DNA of 64,000 nucleotides from Bedellia somnulentella (GCA_963576735.1 OY755182.1:3038001-3102000); one strand, 5' to 3'; positions 53,484 through 63,395 are shown, counted from the stretch's first letter. Notes: a model not told the origin generated them from the letters alone. Program-made: numbers and translations.

Positions 53484-54003
53484 AAATTAATAGTTTAAAA
53501 AACACTAAAAAACACGCTTTTATAAGTGGACTTAAAAGTCAAAAATAAATTACGCGTCGTTCAAGTTGTCTCTATTTCTGGGCTGAAATGTAAACTATGT
53601 GCTTTTAATTATAATATTTGATTGTAAAAGCGTGGGGCGCTGGAGCAGAAAAAGTCGCTACAACACGAACAAGAACACTACATTTTGCCACTGTTGACTA
53701 GTACTTTGAACAGACTGTTTAATATGGAGCCTCCAACTAGTGGTGCTGCAACTCTAGTTAGAGTGCCGATCTCTGTAACCTGCTTACCGAAACATCGCTT
53801 AACTTGATTTCTTAGCAAAGTAAACAAAAAATCTTTCCTTTTCCAGCGCCCCACGCTTTTACAATCAAATATTATAATTAAAAGCACATAGTTTACATTT
53901 CAGCCCAGAAATAGAGACAACTTGAACGACGCGTAATTTATTTTTGACTTTTAAGTCCACTTATAAAAGCGTGTTTTTTAGTGTTTTTTAAACTATTAAT
54001 TTT
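53484..54003. mobile_element. Foldback element with about 150-bp inverted repeats
   Basis: AAACACGCTTTTATAAGTGG near the left end and its inverse near the right end belong to arms that match without visible mismatch from about 53487 to 53640 and 53845 to 53999. The 200-base centre is single-copy here. No transposase. Confidence 0.85.
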
Positions 54004-54717
54004 TGCTATATAAACCATTACCAACAACTATAAATATCGCTCTGATGTGGCCTTTTTTTACAACCGGCTTAAAAACTTATCAACTTTCTATAATTTCAAA
54101 GCTATGTGTTTAATATAGATAAACAGTTTTAAAATTTCAATTTACGCTAACAAAATACAAAAGACTTATTTATTTCTTCTGTACAATTCTCAATATTCAA
54201 GTAAATTTCATCTATTGTTCTGTCAATAACAGACCAATTCAAAACAGAGTATCCGATTTAAAGGAATAAAGCCAAATGTGTTGCTAACTCACAATTTTGT
54301 TTCCGCCTGAATGCAAATGTGGTCCGAAAGGAAATTTAACGGTTTAGGTGCCAAAGTTTCCACGTTATTTCGGGTAGCACCCATAAATCAGGGTAATATT
54401 GTGAAAATTTTCCCTTTAACTTTTTTCTCCTGCCACTCCTAAAGGAAGTTTGTTTCGCTTATCATTTTATCGCGTTTTTCCGTATAAACTGCTTTATTCT
54501 TGGAAACTTGGTTTGAATGTTGTGACGTGTTGGCTGTGAGTTCGTTAAAGAGGTCTTTTAATGTTGAGATGCGAAAAGTTTGGTGTGGAATTTGGGACAT
54601 TTGGGATTTATGTGTTTTATTATGGAAGCGGCTATTGATTAGGTTGTTATTACGACAGTCAATATAATCATGATGCTAGAGATCTTATTAAATCAGTATA
54701 GACATCTAATATTAAGA
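54004..54717. other. Non-coding stretch, nothing recognised
   Basis: AT-rich intron without supported features. Confidence 0.45.
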
Positions 54718-54963
54718 GATCTATAGAGCCAATGTGGAAGGTAATGTTAGTAGAGGACGACCTCGGAGGACACATTTGGATCAAATAGAAAATGTACTCA
54801 AAAGGCAGGTGTCCGTAGTACGAAGAATAAAAGAGCATGTATGAAAAGATTGATGGATGTGAATGAAGCTAGAGAGGTTTGCCAGGATCGTACAGAGTGG
54901 CGATCGATAGTCTCTGCCTACCCCAATGGGAACTAACGGCGTGAGAATATGTATGTATGTATT
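54718..54963 (+). pseudogene. RTE LINE 3' fragment, (TATG) subfamily
   Basis: Starts ATCTATAGAGCCAATGTGGAAG and encodes the RANVEGNV, GRPRRTHLDQ, KNKRACMKRL, EAREVCQDR and SAYPNGN blocks, with one lost base after AATGTACTCAAAA that breaks the frame. Ends CGTGAGAATATG + (TATG)n. Confidence 0.9.
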
Positions 54964-55089
54964 TTTATATCACCATATAAAAAAAACTTTTAAGTAAACA
55001 TATTTTTGTTAAGACATTAAAAATGACACTCTTTGAACCGGATATACGTGATTATTTTTATTTATATCAAATGCATTAGCAAAGGCCAC

Positions 55090-55172
55090 ATTCCTGACTC
55101 ATGGTAGTCTAGTGGTCAAACAACTCGCTTCTAGCTCGTGTCACGGGTTCAAACTCCACCGAGAGCAATCGA
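55090..55172 (+). mobile_element. tRNA-like SINE head, family D type
   Basis: CATGGTAGTCTAGTGGTCAA (A box) and CACGGGTTCAAACTCCACC (B box) followed by GAGAGCAA. The body is missing. It lies 60 bases before the exon at 55232. Confidence 0.7.
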
Positions 55173-55231
55173 TCCAAAAATTATATTTTTTTCAGTAAAT
55201 TAACTTGATTGTTCATATTTTTTGCCAACAG

Positions 55232-55405
55232 TACCTCCCGATATCATCAGTGACGACACATCATCAGACGTTGCAGTCCAGGAGCTAGAGAACGCCACAC
55301 TGATGTGTAAAGCCACTGGTCATCCGCCTCCGAAAATAACTTGGAGACGAGAAGATCATGAGCCTATACTACTGAAGAAACCACAGTCGAGAGATTTTGA
55401 GAAAG
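55232..55405 (+). CDS. Exon: linker and first half of Ig domain 2, DIP/lachesin-like protein
   Basis: A 174-bp exon between acceptor TTTTTTGCCAACAG and donor AAAG^GTTGGT. It completes the split Val codon from 27881 (G + TA) and reads VPPDIISDDTSSDVAVQELE, then NATLMCKATGHPPPKITWRRED and PILLKKPQSRDFEK, ending in phase 1. VPPDI is the signature linker between Ig1 and Ig2 of DIP proteins. Cys in LMCKATG and Trp in ITWRRED are the B-strand and C-strand residues of Ig2, and NAT is a glycosylation sequon. The matching F-strand Cys must be in the next exon. I looked for a following exon of the usual type up to 64000 and found none. The donor is weaker than the other two. Confidence 0.93.
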
Positions 55406-55506
55406 GTTGGTACTTGATTTGTTTATTGCAGTTGGTGTGTAGATAAATGTGATATATTGACGTTGTTTTCATACATATATAAATATTCTACTGCCAATAA
55501 GTAAAC

Positions 55507-55695
55507 TTCAATTCAGAGCTAGGAACCCTTCAGCCACATTTGGAAGTTGAGAAATAAAGCACAACCGACGCACCGACCGCACCACCCGAAAACCACATAA
55601 GAAAGATCCACACTCTCTGTCACCCGCACATAGTACACTTACGACACCCGTGGGTAGAAAGGGGTAGTGACATTCTAAGCCAGCACTACACGGCA
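55507..55695 (-). mobile_element. SINE-A, tail missing
   Basis: CAGCCACATTTGGAAGTTGAG to GCCAGCACTACACGGC (head, minus strand). Confidence 0.82.
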
Positions 55696-55744
55696 AACGG
55701 CACTTTGTTTTCAATTTATGACATTATAAATTTCCCTATTACTT

Positions 55745-55952
55745 CCGGTGGGTGTACGTAAGAGGCGACTAACGGTATTGGGGCTTTAAAGCATTTTTTG
55801 GGCGATGCGGTTGGAGACCCATCACCAACAACCTTTATTTTACCATCTTTTCCCCACTCAACTCCCAAAAGTGGCTGAGGAATTTATAATTCCTTAGCTC
55901 TGGTTACCCCTTCTAGGGAAATATAGCCGTGAGTATATGTATGTATGTATGT
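55745..55952 (+). mobile_element. SINE-A, 5'-truncated
   Basis: Begins CCGGTGGGTGTACGTAAGAG and ends GCCGTGAGTATATGTATG. Close to consensus. Confidence 0.88.
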
Positions 55953-56077
55953 GACATTGTAAGAAAATTATTATACTCATGGTACCTGAAACCTACCGAC
56001 AAACACGGGTAAACTTGGCGAAAAGATGGTATATTAAAAGATTATTGGTTATCCGTTCCTAATTCTTTTTTTTAAAA

Positions 56078-56334
56078 CATACATACATACATACATATAC
56101 TCACGGCTATAAATCTCTAGAAGGGGTAGCCAGAGCTAAGGAATTAGAAATTCCTCAGCCACTTTTGGAAATGTGAATGGGGAAAAGATGGTATAAATAA
56201 ATAAAGGTTGTTGGTGATGGGTCTCGAACCGCATCGCCCATAAATCCCTTAAAAGCCCCAATACCGTTAGTCGCCTCTTACGTACACCCACCGGAAGAAA
56301 CGGGGTAGTGCTATTCTAAGCCGACACTACACAT
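56078..56334 (-). mobile_element. SINE-A copy, full length
   Basis: (TACA)n tail, complete body, head ATGTGTAGTGTCGGC on the minus strand. Confidence 0.9.
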
Positions 56335-56469
56335 CAAAAAAGTCTAACAAGTTTTTTTATAAAAAACGAAATGTTAACATTTTCTAACGATAAATGGTAC
56401 ACCATAAAACAATTTATTTATTTATTTGGCACACAAACAGTATTATGACATAGCATTGGTATAAAAAAA

Positions 56470-58103
56470 CATACATACATATATACATACATATACTCAC
56501 GCCATTAGTTCCCATTGGGGTAGGCAGAGACTATTGATCGCCACTTCGCACGATCCTGACAAACCTCTCTAGCTTCGTTTACATCCATCAATCTTTTCAT
56601 ACATGCTCTTTTATTCTTCATACTTCGGACGCCAGCCTTTTTGAGCACACTCTCAATTTGGTCCAAGTGTGTTCTCCGTGGTCGTCCTCTACTAACATTA
56701 CCATCCACACTAGCTCTATAGATCCCTTTTACCAATTTTCTATCATCCATCCTCTCTATGTGCCCAAACCATCTCAACATTCCTTTTTCTATCTTTCTTA
56801 CAATATCATCTTTCACACCACACTTTTCACGAATAACACTATTTCTCACTCAGTCACATAATCTAACATTACAAATTTTTCTGAGGGACCTCATCTCTAC
56901 TGCATTCACTCTGCTCTCATGCTTCTTCTGCCACACCCAACATTCGCTTCCATACATAAGCGTAGGAACAAGAACAGCATCATGCACAGCCATTCGGGCC
57001 TTTTCAGACACCGATTGACAGGTCATTAGGCTATTCATTGCTCCATTTACCGCATTACCCTTTTTCACTCTTCTTTCAATATCTTCATCACATTTTCCAT
57101 CCCTTGTAAACAAACTTCCCAGATATACAAACTCCTTCACCTGTTCCACATCCTTACCATCAATCGCAATCACGCATTTTGTCACATCTTCCTGTCTCTC
57201 AAAAACCATCGTTTTGGTCTTATCCACATTCACCCTCATTCCCTTTCTTACAAAAGACTCACATGCAATATTCATCATCTCTTGCAACTCTTCTGCCGAC
57301 GATGCAAGTAGCACTTGATCGTCAGCATACAAGAGGCATTTAATGATGAAACCACTCATTCTTAGTCCATAATCACTTTCACGCAACTCTGTCAAACAGT
57401 CATCCATGAACAAATTGAAGAGCCACGGAGAAGCTACACATCCCTGTCGGACACCCCTAGAGATTCCGAACCAGTCAGTGTTTTCCCCGTTTACTCTTAC
57501 ACATGCACTAGAATCCTCATAGAGTGATACTAATGCACATATAAGTTGACTCCCCAAACCGAACTTGGATAACACCTCCCATAAACACTTTCTTACCACC
57601 CTATCATACGCCTTCTCTAAATCAATGAAGGAGCAATACACCTTTTGGTTCTTAGCTAAGAACTTTTCGGTGATGCTCCTTAGAGAGAAGATTTGATCCA
57701 TACATCCCATTCCTTTCCTAAATCCCGCTTGCACATCCCATATTTTCTCATCAGTTTCATTCATCACTCTTTCAATCAGTACCTTAGCATACAATTTACC
57801 AACAATGCTGAGTAAGCTGATGCCGCGGTAGTTTTTAGCCTCTTGGTGTGACCCCTTTCCTTTATATAGAGGCACAATCACCGCCTTGCACCAGTCTCGT
57901 GGAACTTTGCCACTCGACCAGCATTTTTGGAAAAGGAAGTACAACCAAGAAGCCACCAACCCTTTACCAGCCCTCAGCATTTCGATAGTAATCCTATCAT
58001 ACCCTGCCGCCTTCCCTAATTTCATACTTTTCATTGCTTTCATTATTTCTTCCATACTAATCGCGCTGTCACTAAATTCACCCATCTCCCCGTTCCAATC
58101 AAC
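56470..58103 (-). pseudogene. RTE LINE, 5'-truncated, single nonsense codon, with target-site duplication
   Basis: TATAAAAAAA at 56460-56469 and 58104-58113 flanks a 1634-bp RTE copy. Minus strand holds most of the reverse transcriptase: SMEEIMKAMKSMKLGKAAGY, NYRGISLLSIVGKLYAKVL, SFIDLEKAYDRVVRK, RQGCVASPWLFNLF and LLYADDQVLLASS. The frame runs to LCD, meets a TGA at about 56850, and continues RNSVIREKCGVKDDIV to SAYPNGN. In the long copy the TGA position is CGA (Arg), so this is a CpG-type C-to-T change. The endonuclease is missing through truncation. Tail (TACA)n on the plus strand, i.e. (TATG)n. Confidence 0.93.
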
Positions 58104-58149
58104 TATAAAAAAATTAAAAAATAATACAAATTCGGACATAATACCAAAA

Positions 58150-59061
58150 AACTGTGTACACAGCATGATATTAAATAATCAGTTGAGATGACAACTTAAG
58201 AAATATATTAGTATAGTTATTATTACTATTATTTTTGTATTATTATTATTATTATTCATTAATTTACTAACATTAATTTAACTTACAAATAAAATGAAGA
58301 CTATTTACAAAGTGAAAGGGAAAGGGGCTAGATTTTAACATAATAAGCACAACATAAAAATTACAGGGTTTTTTATTTTCATTAACAAACATAATACATT
58401 TTTCAATTGAACATTAAGGTCATAATGTAAATTGTTATAACAAATAAGCAAAACGATATAAAATTTTACTAATCATAAACGTTACTAATTACAAACAAAA
58501 TCCCATAACTTCCAAACCGGTACATTTGTATTTTATATCACTACCAAAATGGTCAAAGTAATTATCCCAAGTTTACACAGGATGGATATAATTAAACATA
58601 AGTTAGAACAAACAGACAGGCTCTCTGCCACTCTATTTAATTAACAAACTCCAGTTTTCTCTCTTTGAAACATTAATTATATACAGGACTGATGGCTCGC
58701 AAAAATGTAACAATTTTAGAGGACCGTCTGCTAAAATTTCAGCTTTGTTTACTTGTTGGGAGGGCATTCAAATAAACTAGAAAATACGGTTCAAACCTCA
58801 CGCCTTTGAGTTGAAAAGGCAGATGGAACTCAATTTCAAGTGTTTTAAATATATCTAAAGTGTTGGGATGTTTATTTTTATTAATTAATAGAGAACAGTC
58901 TTGGTTTTGAACTTTGTTAAGAGTGCTAAGAAAAGCTCAAGATACTCCATACTACATCAGCTAAATGCTAGTGACAGGCTAGTCAAATACACTCAAGAGA
59001 TTTCAGAGATTAGCTGGAGAAAGCAGACAGTAAAAGCACCTTAACTGTGTACACAGCATGA
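58150..59061. repeat. AT-rich segment bounded by a 19-bp direct repeat
   Basis: AACTGTGTACACAGCATGA occurs at 58150-58168 and 59043-59061. The 874 bases between are AT-rich with an (ATT)n run near 58240 and no supported reading frame. The repeat looks like a target-site duplication, but I cannot identify the inserted element. Confidence 0.6.
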
Positions 59062-59270
59062 CTTGCTTTGTGAGATTTTGATAAATTTAATAAAGTAATA
59101 TTTAAAATCTATAACATTTTACATAATTATGAAATAATGTGAAAAGATAACGTAATGAACAGTACATGAAATTATTTTCTATGAGAAAATAAATGACAGA
59201 AATAATAAAAAATAAGACAACATAATTAAATGACTAAAATAATAATAATAATAATTGCCATGCCAAAACC

Positions 59271-60221
59271 ATGCACAACCGCGAGGTATGCAACCTCAGA
59301 AACTATTTTTTGACGATGACGGATGATAGTATTCGGGGAGAGATGGTCGCTAGTGATAAAGGACTGACTCCCTTATCGTTGGCCTCACAGGATTGGCGAA
59401 ACCCGGAGGTACTTAGCACCTCTGATCGGGAGTCCGTATGGAAAGAGAAGGAGCTGCACGGGAGGTTTTACAAGGTATTTCACGAACCTTTCGTGGACCG
59501 TAAAGCCTCCCTGCATTGGCTGCGTTTCGGGGACCTCTTTGGGGAAACCGAAGGTTTTGTCTGTGCAATACAGGACCAGGTTATCAAGACGCGGAACTAT
59601 CGGAAATACATCCTAAAGGACGGTACCACAGACATCTGTCGAGCATGTGGCCGTCCCGGAGAGTCACTTAGGAATGTTATTTCCGGTTGTTCGGCTCTTG
59701 CTAACACTGAGTACTTGCACAGGCACAACCAAGCAGCCAAAATCCTGCATCAGGAGCTCGCTCTAAAATACGGACTCTTGCAACAGAGGCTGCCGTATTA
59801 CAAGTATCTGCCGGAGCCAATCCTAGAAAACGACCGTGCCAAAATCTATTGGGACCGATCTGTTATCACGGACAGGACTATTCTAGCGAATAAGCCTGAT
59901 ATCGTGGTATGGGATCGGTCGCAGTCGAGGGTATTTCTAGTGGATGTCACTATCCCTCATGACGAGGGTCTCGTGAAAGCCGACACCGAGAAGCGTCGGA
60001 AATATCTCGATCTGGCTCACGAGATCACCGACATGTGGGGTGTGACTTCGACAGAAATAATCCCAATTGTTTTGTCCGCGAACGGGTTAATTCCAACCAG
60101 TCTCGCGACCAACTTGAGGCGGTTGGATTTCTGTGGCGTGTCAGTTCCAGCACAAATGCAGAAAGCGGTGCTGCTCGATACGGCTCGGATCGTCCGTCGG
60201 TTCTTGAACCTGACTCCCTGA
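59271..60221 (+). CDS. LINE C-terminus with CCHC-like knuckle and restriction-like endonuclease
   Basis: An open frame of 316 codons, distinctly GC-richer than its flanks. Residues about 75-115 read WLRFGDLFGETEGFVCAIQD, then CRACGRPGESLRNVISGC, a Cys-Cys-His-Cys knuckle in which the expected His (before VISGC) is Asn. Residues 200-250 contain KPDIVVWDRSQ, VFLVDVTIP and EKRRKYLDLA, the PD-(D/E)xK core of the restriction-like endonuclease found in R2/R4/NeSL/Hero-type LINEs. The end has IIPIVLSANGLIP. No reverse transcriptase precedes it, so it is a 5'-truncated copy (junction near 59250, after an (AAT)n run), not a cellular gene. The clade within the RLE group is undecided. Confidence 0.85.
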   Translation: MHNREVCNLRNYFLTMTDDSIRGEMVASDKGLTPLSLASQDWRNPEVLSTSDRESVWKEKELHGRFYKVFHEPFVDRKASLHWLRFGDLFGETEGFVCAIQDQVIKTRNYRKYILKDGTTDICRACGRPGESLRNVISGCSALANTEYLHRHNQAAKILHQELALKYGLLQQRLPYYKYLPEPILENDRAKIYWDRSVITDRTILANKPDIVVWDRSQSRVFLVDVTIPHDEGLVKADTEKRRKYLDLAHEITDMWGVTSTEIIPIVLSANGLIPTSLATNLRRLDFCGVSVPAQMQKAVLLDTARIVRRFLNLTP

Positions 60222-60304
60222 CCCCGACCGACTGTGCTTTTGTCGGGGAGTACCGCCTCTCCCATTTAAAATTTATATTTTCATTTTCGGCCATGGGAGA
60301 GGCG
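60222..60304 (+). other. Two perfect hairpins in the RLE LINE 3' UTR
   Basis: CCCCGAC (60222-60228) pairs with GTCGGGG (60242-60248), beginning at the base after the stop codon. CGCCTCTCCCAT (60254-60265) pairs with ATGGGAGAGGCG (60293-60304). In R2-like elements a structured 3' RNA is recognised by the reverse transcriptase, and these stems are candidates. Confidence 0.8.
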
Positions 60305-60650
60305 AGAAACAAAAATGTTTTCCGAAATAATAATTAATTAATTTAACACAACAGAATATAAGAGATATAAAATATTATTAACATTATTTCCTAAAATCTA
60401 TATGCATATTTTGTAATCTTGTAGTGTTTGCTTGGTCTGGTGGGAATGACAATAGAATTCAGTTAACTTACTTAATTTCATTTGTATAAATTATCCACAT
60501 TACAACTGATGTATAATTGTTTTGTTTTCATTAGTTATTTAATTTGCGTTTTTCTGTATCGTCTGTATATCAATTGGTAGAAACTTTATAGGTCAAGAAC
60601 TTCTCTGTATTTTTGTCTTATTTGAAATATTGTGTACCGTTTGTTTCTCA

Positions 60651-60652
60651 AA

Positions 60653-60689
<37 letters not shown>

Positions 60690-60690
60690 A
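60651..60690. repeat. (AAAT)n microsatellite
   Basis: About ten AAAT units. It could be the tail of an older insertion. Confidence 0.85.
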
Positions 60691-60821
60691 TAGTGAAACA
60701 CATAAATTTAAGCATTTTTTGCGGAACTTACATAGCGAATTGTGCTTAATGCTTAGCTTAATTCTAATAAGCCTTATTATAGCATATTTTGATGACATAT
60801 GGAATATGCTAAAATAATATG

Positions 60822-61050
60822 AAGGTAATGTTAGTAGAGGGTGACCACGGAGGTCGCATTTCGACCCAATTAGAGAGTCTGCTTAAAAAGGCAGCTATTC
60901 AAAGTATAAAGAATAAAAAAGCATGTATGATAAAATAGATGGATGTGAATGAAGCTAGAGAGGTTTGCCAGGATTGTACAAAAGACGGCAATCGATAATC
61001 TCTGCCTACCCCAACGGGAATTAGCGGCACGAGTATACGTATAAATGTAT
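60822..61050 (+). pseudogene. RTE LINE 3' fragment
   Basis: AAGGTAATGTTAGTAGAGGG to CCCCAACGGGAATTAGCGGC with frame breaks. It is part of a local duplication with 61310-61450. Confidence 0.82.
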
Positions 61051-61079
61051 GATAATAAGATAAGTGATAAATTTTAACG

Positions 61080-61586
61080 ACATTGCTTACCAATTAGAAA
61101 GAAATAGCGTATTATCCTTAATGCAATCTTTCCTTCACTTAACTCCAAAAACTGACTGAGGTTTCTATATCTGTATGCAAATAATAATAACTGATCCTAT
61201 TACGAAACGTTATTTAACAGTGCTTATTTCAGAAGACCCGTGATTCTACCCGTATAATTTCGGACTATAGCCTTCCTCACAGTAAAGATATAAAAGATAG
61301 CCAAGTATTAAACGTAAAAAGAATAAAAAGCATGTATGAAAAATTTATGGATGTGAATGAAGATAGAGAGCCAGGATCATACAAAGTGGCAATCAATAGT
61401 CCCTGCCTACCTCAATGAGAATTAACGGCGTGAGTATATGTATGAATGGATGATACTTTTTTTTTATAGATTTGTACCGCATCGCTTATCTAATTGATAT
61501 ATGAATATGAAAGAAATAGGGATTCTTAATGCAATCTTTCCTCCAGTCAACTCCAAAAAGTGGCTGAGAAGTTTCTTTATATATAT
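61080..61586 (+). repeat. Local duplication: second RTE end and its downstream flank
   Basis: 61310-61450 is a second RTE terminus (AAGAATAAAAAGCATGTATG, CGGCGTGAGTATATG). The sequences after each RTE end are alike: CTTAATGCAATCTTTCC at about 61118 and 61530, with a SINE-A middle relic (AACTCCAAAAA-TGGCTGAG). The downstream part of unit 1 (61160-61296) is matched by 63255-63395, because unit 2 was later split by insertions. Confidence 0.8.
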
Positions 61587-62998
61587 GTCGCAGGAAAATC
61601 GTCAAACTCGTTAACTTATAAGTTTCCTAGGAAACTTGTAAGTTGACGGAAATCCGTCAAACAGCATGCGAATTTACATCTTACCTGATAGGTTTTAGGA
61701 AACTTGTAAAATAACGAACTCACCTCAGGAAAATTGTAAGTGGGGATCATTTTTGACAAGTTTCCTAGTTTTGAATTTATAATTTAGGAAATTTGTAAGC
61801 CTCCTAATGGCTGCTAGTGAAATTGTTAATTGAACCAGTTACTTATGATGATTGGTTAAGAAGTGAGTTGAGTAAAGAAAAAAGCATGAATTTAAAGTAA
61901 TGACAATGTTTTGATATTTTCAAATATAAATGAGGAACTGGACTAAGAAGGGTTTCCTGGCCGTTAGTCTTACGTAATAATAAACGAAAACTACGAATAA
62001 TTTATTACGATGTCGGATTTTTACACTAGTTTCCATTCGTTTATCAACCAACCTTCTGACTTGCTTTTCATACACTCACATCACAGTAGCGAATTACTAC
62101 TAAAATCAGAAGGTGGCGCTAGGTATGCGGCCACTTCACCTAACAATCACTTAAAAAGCCTTTGGTTTCCTCTTAGGACAACCGCGAGATAAAATATTAT
62201 GAATGCAGAAAATTTGTAAGAGTTTAAAATCTTACAAGCATCGGTTAAGAATAGCGCTAACATATTTCTGGCGGTAACCTATAACAATGGATGTCATTCG
62301 AGGCGATGCGGCCGGAGACCTATATCCAATAATGTTTACATTACAATACAATCTTTTCCCCTTTAACTTCCAAAAGTAGCTGAGAAATTTCTTATTCCGA
62401 CAGTCAGGCTACCCACCCTTTCTAGGGATTAATTGCCGCAAGTATAGGTATGTATGTATCGGTATAAAAACGCTCTTTAAAAAAAAGATCTAGAAGGTAT
62501 TCATACTATATTACAATAAAGTATCACGATATATACTCAAACAATTTATATTTAATAAATACTCTTAAAACTTTTTAATTGTATGTCAGTAACAGCAAAT
62601 AATAGCGAATTAATAGATTAGCATTAGTAAAGCAAGGAAAATATTAGTTTCGATTGTCGAGTTGACAAGACGCGCGAATGCGTCACGTCACGTGACCGCC
62701 GGCAGCCAATCCGCATTCGCTAACATCCCTCTCTCCGCGCCGTCAGCGCTGCATTGACAATTTTCCTAGCGGGATTCAGGAAACTTGTAAAGTTCCTAAA
62801 ATACAGAATTTTAAACTCGGAAACTTGTCAAAAATGATCCCCGCTTACAATTTTCCTGAGGTGAGTTCGTTATTTTACAAGTTTCCTAAAACCTATCAGG
62901 TAAGATGTAAATTCGTTTGCTGTTTGACGGATTTCCGTCAACTTACAAGTTTCCTAGGAAACTTATAAGTTAACGAGTTTGACGATTTTCCTGCGACA
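61586..62998. mobile_element. 1.4-kb element with about 200-bp terminal inverted repeats
   Basis: Ends TGTCGCAGGAAAATCGTC and its inverse. The arms, 61586-61785 and 62800-62998, match with only a few differences. TATA on both sides (61582-61585, 62999-63002) may be the target duplication. The arms contain several copies of the motif AGGAAACTTGTAA in both directions. The interior holds SINE-A relics (62107-62170, 62240-62462) and a GC-rich patch (62667-62750). No transposase, so it is non-autonomous and its family is unknown to me. Confidence 0.8.
62240..62462 (+). mobile_element. Old SINE-A inside the inverted-repeat element
   Basis: TAGCGCTAACATATTTCTGG, GGCGATGCGGCCGGAGACC and CCCTTTCTAGGGATTAATTGCC to GTATGTATGTAT. 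Strongly diverged, so the carrier element is not recent. Confidence 0.75.
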
Positions 62999-63252
62999 TA
63001 TACATACATACATACATATACTCACGGCTATAAATCCCTTAACGGGGTAGCCAGAGCTTTGGAATGAAAAATTCCTCAGCCACTTTTGGAAGTTGATTGG
63101 GAAAAGATGGTTATAATAAATGTTTTTGGTGACGGGTCTCCAACCACATCGCCCAAAAATCACTTAAAGAGCCCCCTATACCCTTAGTCGCTTCTTACGA
63201 TCTGCCACAGGTAGAAATGGGGTAGTGTTATTCTAAGCCGACACTACACGGC
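62999..63252 (-). mobile_element. SINE-A copy, GTGATCG subfamily
   Basis: (TACA)n tail at left directly after the inverted-repeat element, head GCCGTGTAGTGTCGGC at right. TTTCTTTATATAT occurs before the inverted-repeat element (61572) and after this SINE (63255), so the SINE entered first and the other element then landed at its tail. Confidence 0.88.
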
Positions 63253-63254
63253 CA

Positions 63255-63395
63255 TTTCTTTATATATGTATGCAAATAATAATAACTGATCCTATTACAA
63301 AACCTTATTTAACATTGCTTACTTCAGAAGTCCCGTGATTCTACCCGTATAATTTCGGTCTAAAGCCTTCCTCACAGTAAAGACATAAAAGATTG
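63255..63395 (+). repeat. Continuation of local duplication unit 2
   Basis: GTATGCAAATAATAATAACTG to CACAGTAAAGACATAAAAGAT matches 61167-61296 with few differences. Confidence 0.88.

Noticed and set aside
59271..60221. Independent host gene with nuclease function
   Set aside because: Knuckle plus PD-D-xK core and a WLR-GDLF-ETEGF block match LINE C-termini. It lacks introns or a promoter and is followed by a LINE-like structured 3' UTR.
60017..60337. Overlapping frames on both strands at the RLE LINE end
   Set aside because: Shadows of the conserved endonuclease frame in a locally GC-rich stretch.
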